From: Tretioscincus oriximinensis
Taxonomy: Eukaryota; Chordata; Lepidosauria; Squamata; Gymnophthalmidae
Assembly: GCA_022410635.1 (NCBI GenBank)
Contig: JAJVDF010000256.1
Location: 895,914 to 959,913, forward strand
Reading direction: 5' to 3'
DNA length: 64,000 nucleotides
A program made the translations under genes and the position numbers. Below the pieces are notes generated by a model. It was not told where the DNA came from. It worked only from the letters and a program-made list of their open reading frames with translations, and made no database searches. Every line of letters begins with the position of its first letter. The first letter of the stretch is position 1. This document shows positions 59,128 through 64,000 of the stretch, piece after piece.

Positions 59128-60478
59128 ATAGGTAAGGAGCAGGAGATAATCTAGACCCATTTCAATCTGGCTTCAGGCCAAGTCATGGCACAGAAACCGC
59201 CTTGGTTGCCCTGGCTGATTACCTACTCCGGGAGAGGGATGGGGGGAAATGCGACCCTGTTGGTTTTCCTGGACTTCTCAGCGGCTTTTGATACAATTGA
59301 CCATGGTATCCTCCTAGAGAGACTAAGGAGTTTAGGAGTTGGTGGCACTGCATTGCAGTGGTTCGGGTCCTATCTCCAAGGCCGCTTCCAGAGAGTGTTG
59401 ATGGGGGAGTCTTACTCGACACCCTGGGAGCTCACTTGTGGGGTTCCTCAGGGGTCGATCCTCTTTCCCATGCTGTTCAACATCTATATGAAGCCTCTGG
59501 GAGAGGTCATCAGGAGATTTGGAGTAAAGTGTCATCAATATGCAGATGACACTCAGTTCTATCTCTGTGTTCCATCTGAATCAGGAGAGGTAGTTGAAGT
59601 GCTTGACAGGTGCCTGGAGGCAGTGATGGGCTGGATGGGGCCAATAAATTGAAACTGAAACCAGACAAGACAGAGGTGCTGAGTGTTGGGGCATCCCGAG
59701 TTCGTGAAGTGGGGAGGTGCCCTGTCCTTGGTGAGGTAGAATTACCCTATAAGGGACGGGTGTGAAATCTTGGGGTGCTTCTGGACTCTGCACTGACACT
59801 TGAAAATCAGGTGGAGGCAGTGGCCAGGAGTGCCTACTTCTGAACAGGGATCATCTAGCCACAGTAATCCATGCTCTGGTAACTTCCAGATTGGACTATT
59901 GTAATGCGCTCTATATGGGGCTGCCCTTGAAAATGGTTCGGAAGCTGCAGCTGGTGCAGAATGCAGCAGCTAGACTGCTGACCGGAACTGCTGGCCGGAC
60001 GCACATCACACCGGTGTTGAAAGAACTGCACTGGCTGCCCATCTGCTACTGAGCCTAATTCAAGGTGCTGACTTTAACTTATAAAGCCCTAAATAACTTG
60101 GGTCCTAAATATCTAAAGGCACGCCTTCTCCAATACCAACCTGCCCGTCCCTTAAGATCTGCAGGAAAGGCCCTCCTGGTTGTACCACCCCTTTCAACAG
60201 CTAGTGGAGTGGGAACCCGGGGTAGGGCCTTCTCGGTGGTTGCCCGTCGTCTTTGGAATAGTCTCCCCCTCCAGGTGCGTCTGCCATAATTGTTGTATTC
60301 TTTTACAAGTTCCTTGAAGACGCACCTCTTTTACCTGGCCTTTGGCTGAAGAAATGTTCTTTTTATCCCTACTTTTAAATATTGTTTTTTACTGTTTTAA
60401 TTTTGTAGTGATATTTTACTGTTTTGGCTGCCCTGAGACCTTCGGGTATAGGGCAGCGTATAAGTATAAATAAATAAT
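59128..60478 (+). mobile_element. L2 LINE, best-preserved copy C
   Basis: It starts with PFQSGFRPSHGTETAL-type text at 59157, then the RT core: LLVFLDFSAAFDTIDHGILL (59240-59300), LQWFGSYLQGRFQRV, GVPQGSIL (59438-59461), IYMKPLGEVIRRFGV, YADD at 59539-59550, LDYCNALYMGLP, LVQNAAARLLTGTAG, ELHWLPI, and the C-terminal block with GRAFSVVARRLWNSLP. A frame change between 59190 and 59240 and a ~32-base deletion at about 59841 make it inactive. The tail CCTGAGACCTTCGGGTATAG, then GGCAGCGTATAAG and (ATAA)n, is shared with the SINE at 46510. It is 5'-truncated; no endonuclease domain. Confidence 0.95.
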
Positions 60479-60761
60479 GGCAGGTTATTAATTATGCAAA
60501 TGCTCTGTTTCTGATAGTTGCTGAGACCATTCCCTGACCTAAGTGCCAAAAAGGACAAAGAGATAGGTGCTTTAAAAATGTAAGTGTTCCAGATAAAATA
60601 AAAAGCATGATATATACGGTGTTTTTCCTGTTATGCATAATGGGTTTGGAAAACCCATTAAATTTAATGCAATGCTTTCTGATGCATTTCTAGAATGTAT
60701 CATGTATTAGTAGATCTGAATTTTCTGGAACACATACCCAAATATATATGGACTACAAAAT

Positions 60762-61081
60762 TTATTGATAACATTGAGCTAACATTTCAGTTCTCAATTT
60801 GTAGAGGCAAGCGCCCCATTGTTGCTTATTTTGCAGTAGAAGAGTTCGGTTATCCTTGAATGCACAGATATCTACTTCCTTGTAATCTCTTTCTTCTATA
60901 AAAACTGAAATTGTCTGTATCTCAGAATTGACTGAGGAGTCTGAGAAATCAGAAAACACCATGTCAGCAGATCTATCCAACTCAAAGTAATTAAGGTGTT
61001 TTTCAGCTCTGGAACTCTTCTTGTATCTCAGTGGTTTTGAACAGAGATATAAACTCTCTGAATGTGATTGCGAAAGACTCG
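60762..61081 (-). CDS. Candidate terminal coding exon, unidentified protein
   Basis: On the minus strand a good 3' splice site (TTTATTCTTTTGCTGGCAG) ends at 61082 and opens a 106-codon frame to a TAA at 60762-60764. An AATAAA overlaps the stop (60761-60766). The segment begins in the middle of a codon (two bases before SLSQSHSESL), contains SSVNSEIQTISVFIEERDY and QNKQQWGACLYKL, is polar with balanced acidic and basic residues, and shows no low complexity. No repeat overlaps it. It would be the last exon of a minus-strand gene whose other exons lie to the right; I could not find one up to 64000. I recognise no domain. The open length alone is within chance for this base composition. The coincidence of acceptor, start of the texture, stop and polyadenylation signal is what supports it. 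The alternatives are a pseudogene or chance. Confidence 0.35.
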
Positions 61082-61082
61082 C

Positions 61083-61344
61083 TGCCAGCAAAAGAATAAA
61101 GTGATCAAGCAGATGTGTAAAAAAAAACTTTTTTCTTTTGATGTGCATGAAAGTGCCCTTTCATTCACTTTTGATACTGCAAAACAACATCAGGCCTTTT
61201 ATGCCTTTAAGAGATGCCTTAAGTATATTGCTAAGCTTGACAGACAGTTGTATTTTTTCAGGAGTGGTGGAGGTGGCTTTTTCATTTCACTTCTATGTAT
61301 TTGTTCCTTACTGGATGAGTTAGATAAAGGGAACAGGGAAGAGC
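61083..61344. other. Sequence upstream of the candidate exon
   Basis: Contains the polypyrimidine tract (on minus) of the candidate acceptor. A plus open frame 61068-61370 crosses it without other support. Confidence 0.35.
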
Positions 61345-61490
61345 AGGGTTACCAAATAAAACTGGGATAGAACTTTAATGGATGTGAAAAAATGATCCCC
61401 CCTTTCTCCCCTTGCACATGATGAAAATCCCTCTCTTTCATATCCATTAAAGCTGTGACGTTCTTTCTCAGTTTTTTATCTGGTGACCCT
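61345..61490. mobile_element. Foldback element, GGTTACC...GGTGACC type
   Basis: AGGGTTACCAAATAAAACTG, then CTTTAATGGATGTGAAA on the left, pairs with TTTCATATCCATTAAAG, then GTTTTTTATCTGGTGACCCT on the right. No clear target duplication. Related to 57205-57387. Confidence 0.75.
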
Positions 61491-61621
61491 AACATAGAGG
61501 TGGGTGTATGGTCTGTGTGGAAGCAGTTGCTTTGACTATACAACACCACAGATTGAATGCCTAGATTTTTCATCTGCATTAGTACAACAAAAAGCAGTCA
61601 GTGGGGCTGGATTCATAAGGC

Positions 61622-61665
61622 TGTTGGTGTCAGCCTATGGCCATGTTGGTGTCAGCCTATGGCCA
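61622..61665 (+). repeat. Perfect 22-bp tandem duplication
   Basis: TGTTGGTGTCAGCCTATGGC plus CA occurs twice with no mismatch, so it is recent or an assembly product. Confidence 0.95.
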
Positions 61666-63309
61666 AATTATATTAGTTAGCAGGACATGTTCTTACTTTG
61701 AGGGAAAAGGTTTTGGCTTTGTTCTTTGGTGGTAACTACATTTTTGATTTGCTTTAGCATCTTTTCAAAGTTTCAGTCTTGCTTTTTTCCTACTTTATGA
61801 CACTTCTTTCCATTTTTGTGCACAACTAGTCAAAGACTTTCCAAATCCGAGACATATACAGCTTGAGTTACTCTCTTTCTCCCCTTCACATTTCAGGTTT
61901 GGTTCATACACATGTCTTTTGCCATGTCAATGATTTTTTAACATAGATTTGTCCAGTACTGCAGCTGTAATGTATCTCACAATCTTCTCCCACTGGCCAT
62001 CAATTCCATCTGGAGGAAAGAATGGCCATTATGTGGGTATCAGTAGCTTGATTAAAATATGAACTCTCCATCATTGAAAGCAAAACCTACATTTCAGTTA
62101 TCCAATTTTCCCATATTTGGGATGGTTGGTTTTCTTTGTAGTGATATGGAAATCTTATTTTAATCAGGCTTCTGTTGCCCACATAAGATAACTGAATATG
62201 CTTTGCCTGAACAAAACTGAAGGAAACAATTTGCATTTGGCAGTAGACTACTGTTCATTGCATTTAGCTTCATTACAATCAACATATTTTGGTTAAAAAG
62301 TAAAGGCTATACAATATATTCTGGGGATGTGTAGTACTACCCAATTATTCCCTTGCAGTAAGCACTTATCCTTTAAGGTTATTATGCATGCAACAATTTT
62401 TGTTTAGAAAACATTGTGTGACTTCTCACAAAAAGCTTTCAAATCACTGAGGATAAATATACGATATCTAGTTCAGTTTATTATTAAAACAAACACAATA
62501 GTAGTCTCACTGAGGAGAGAAATAAAATGAAAAGCACCACTCTATGGACAACACTTAAGGCTGCATTTATGACTATAAAACTTACAACCAAATCAAATAC
62601 CAGTACCAGAACAGAAGCAATGTGTTCAAGAACTCAAGGATGTGGTTTGTAGGTGACATCAAACAAGAAAGAATGTTATTTTAATCTCTCCGTTAAAGCC
62701 ATAATTTCTCACCCCTGATTTGGGAGCTTCAAACAGCACTTATTTTCATAGCAATAGTTCAACTCGGTTAGAAAATAGAACGATAAACAGTAATGTGGCT
62801 ACTATACCAGTTTCCTATGTATTTATAGTGGAGAAGAGACTTCTACAGGGCTCATCAGGCAGGCAGTCCAGGTAATATACAGTGACTATTCAGGTGGAGG
62901 ATGTAAATGAATCCTTGTTTGTAGCTGGTTTTTGGTCAGATTCAGGAATGCACTACAAGGCAGAAGGTGAATAGATGCACAGTGACAAGCTGTTGCCTTC
63001 AGTGGAGTAGGCTGGATTTAAGCAGCACACCATAGATTTCAAAAGGTACATCAGTGGCAGAGGAAGAAAGGAAATCAGAAAATCATTTGCCTAAGGTCAG
63101 AGACAAATGTTAGCTTTCTCATCACATTTTAGTGGACAGGCAAAACCAGCTTCATTTTAGCCAACCATTTTGAAGATGACATGAACAAGGTCAACAGGTG
63201 TGAAGTTCAAAAGCATATTTTGGAGAAAATAAAAGTGGCATTTGTTGAATTGTCCTGATCCTAAGGCTTTCCCTGAACCAATTACAAGTATGTTAGGATG
63301 AAAATGATT
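61666..63309. other. Unique sequence
   Basis: No exon matching the candidate minus-strand gene was found here, and no repeat is recognised. Confidence 0.45.
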
Positions 63310-63905
63310 ATCTAACCTGTTTTAATCTGTCATTGGGGCCAGTTGTGGCACTGAAACATGCTTGATTATCTTTTATGTGAGAAAGCAACAACAAGAAGAC
63401 TTCTTCATCCAGGAAGAATGTTATTGGTTTTCCTGGATCTCTCCATAGCTTTTGATACAATTGATCGTGGTATCATTTTGGAAGGTAAAGAGTTTGTGTG
63501 TTGGAGAAACTATATTTCAGTGGTTCTGCTTCCATCTCCAGTGTCTGTGGAAAAGAGTGATGTCTGTGGTTCACTAGCTATGACCCTTTCTGAACAGAAA
63601 TAACAGTAATCGATGCTTTGATAACTATTGTAATATGCTGCACATGGACTTCCCTTGAATAAATTAAGTTGAAGCTTTAGCTGCTGCAAAATTCAGCAGC
63701 TAGGTTTGGTGGACACACATTACACTGAACCTAAAGAACTGCACTGATTGCACAGTTGATGCCAAATTCAGTTCAAGGTATTAATATTGACCTATAAGGC
63801 TCTAAATGACTTGGACCCCAAATAACTGAAGGAACACTTTCTCCTATTTAGACCTGCCTACACCTTAGGATTTCCCAGTGAAGATATCTTGTCATCTTAA
63901 GTAGT
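63310..63905 (+). mobile_element. L2 LINE, diverged, copy D
   Basis: LLVFLDLSIAFDTIDRGIIL (63418-63478) marks the RT core. Downstream, GACTTCCCTTGAATAAA, CTGCAAAATTCAGCAGCTAG and ACTTGGACCCCAAATAACTG follow the order of copy C. A large internal deletion removes the YADD region. Confidence 0.85.
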
Positions 63906-63909
63906 CAAA

Positions 63910-64000
63910 GGTAAGCTGACCAGATGACCCCCTTTTTGGGTGTGTGTGTGTGGAGGATAGAAACCCAGTTTTGGAGTGTCTCATGGGTTTTGCTGAGGAA
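63910..64000 (+). mobile_element. Foldback MITE, TGACCAGATGACCCC type, copy 2 (cut by window end)
   Basis: AAGCTGACCAGATGACCCCC, then AACCCAGTTTTGGAGTGTCT and TTTTGCTGAGGAA match the left arm at 20090-20170. A TG run (63941-63950) has grown inside. The right arm lies outside the window. Confidence 0.8.

Noticed and set aside
59185..59652. Host gene encoding a reverse transcriptase
   Set aside because: It is the RT core of a frameshifted, truncated L2 LINE.

Overview
The window reads as a stretch of squamate-reptile nuclear genome: intergenic or intronic, AT-rich, and poor in exons. The argument is the repeat mixture. It holds decayed LINEs of the CR1 and L2 groups, a relic of an R4/Dong-type LINE with its endonuclease-like C-terminus, an RTE-BovB 3' fragment, two tRNA-derived SINE families, hAT and Tc1/mariner MITEs, and a pentanucleotide (AATAG-type) microsatellite of a kind common in squamates. 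The order is inference. No mammalian or avian repeat signature dominates.

Layout. 1-1850 is unique sequence. 1852-2328 is a long purine minisatellite that runs into a CpG island (about 2400-3400) with Sp1-like G-rich boxes, three clustered inverted CCAAT boxes, a CAG run and a GCC run. This is the only strong promoter candidate. 3.4-8.7 kb is dense in small repeats (CAT and ATT microsatellites, inverted-repeat elements, SINEs, a mariner-like MITE, a CR1 end). 9.5-13.2 kb holds a SINE, three inverted-repeat elements and a decayed ~70-bp minisatellite. 13.2-20 kb is mostly unique, with a possible conserved noncoding element near 14.8 kb. 20.0-22.1 kb holds three foldback MITEs. 23-28.4 kb holds SINEs with long trinucleotide tails; one of them is interrupted by a complete non-autonomous hAT element with intact target duplications. 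30-42.7 kb is the LINE-rich part (CR1-like, L2 twice, R4), with a decayed reading frame split by an L2. 43-49 kb is largely unique apart from one L2-tailed SINE. 49.2-50.5 kb is a reverse CR1, followed by BovB and SINE relics. 53.8-55.3 kb looks like a block of conserved noncoding elements. 56-64 kb has MITEs, two L2 copies and a candidate terminal coding exon on the minus strand (60762-61081).

No complete gene is visible. The best coding evidence is the candidate last exon at 60762-61081. If it is real, the rest of its gene lies beyond the right edge. The CpG island may belong to a gene whose first intron spans much of this window or that lies to the left; I could not find its exons. The main biological interest is transposon biology: a SINE that shares its 3' tail with local L2 elements, near-perfect hairpin MITEs, microsatellites growing from SINE tails, and an unusual GC-rich palindromic hAT derivative.
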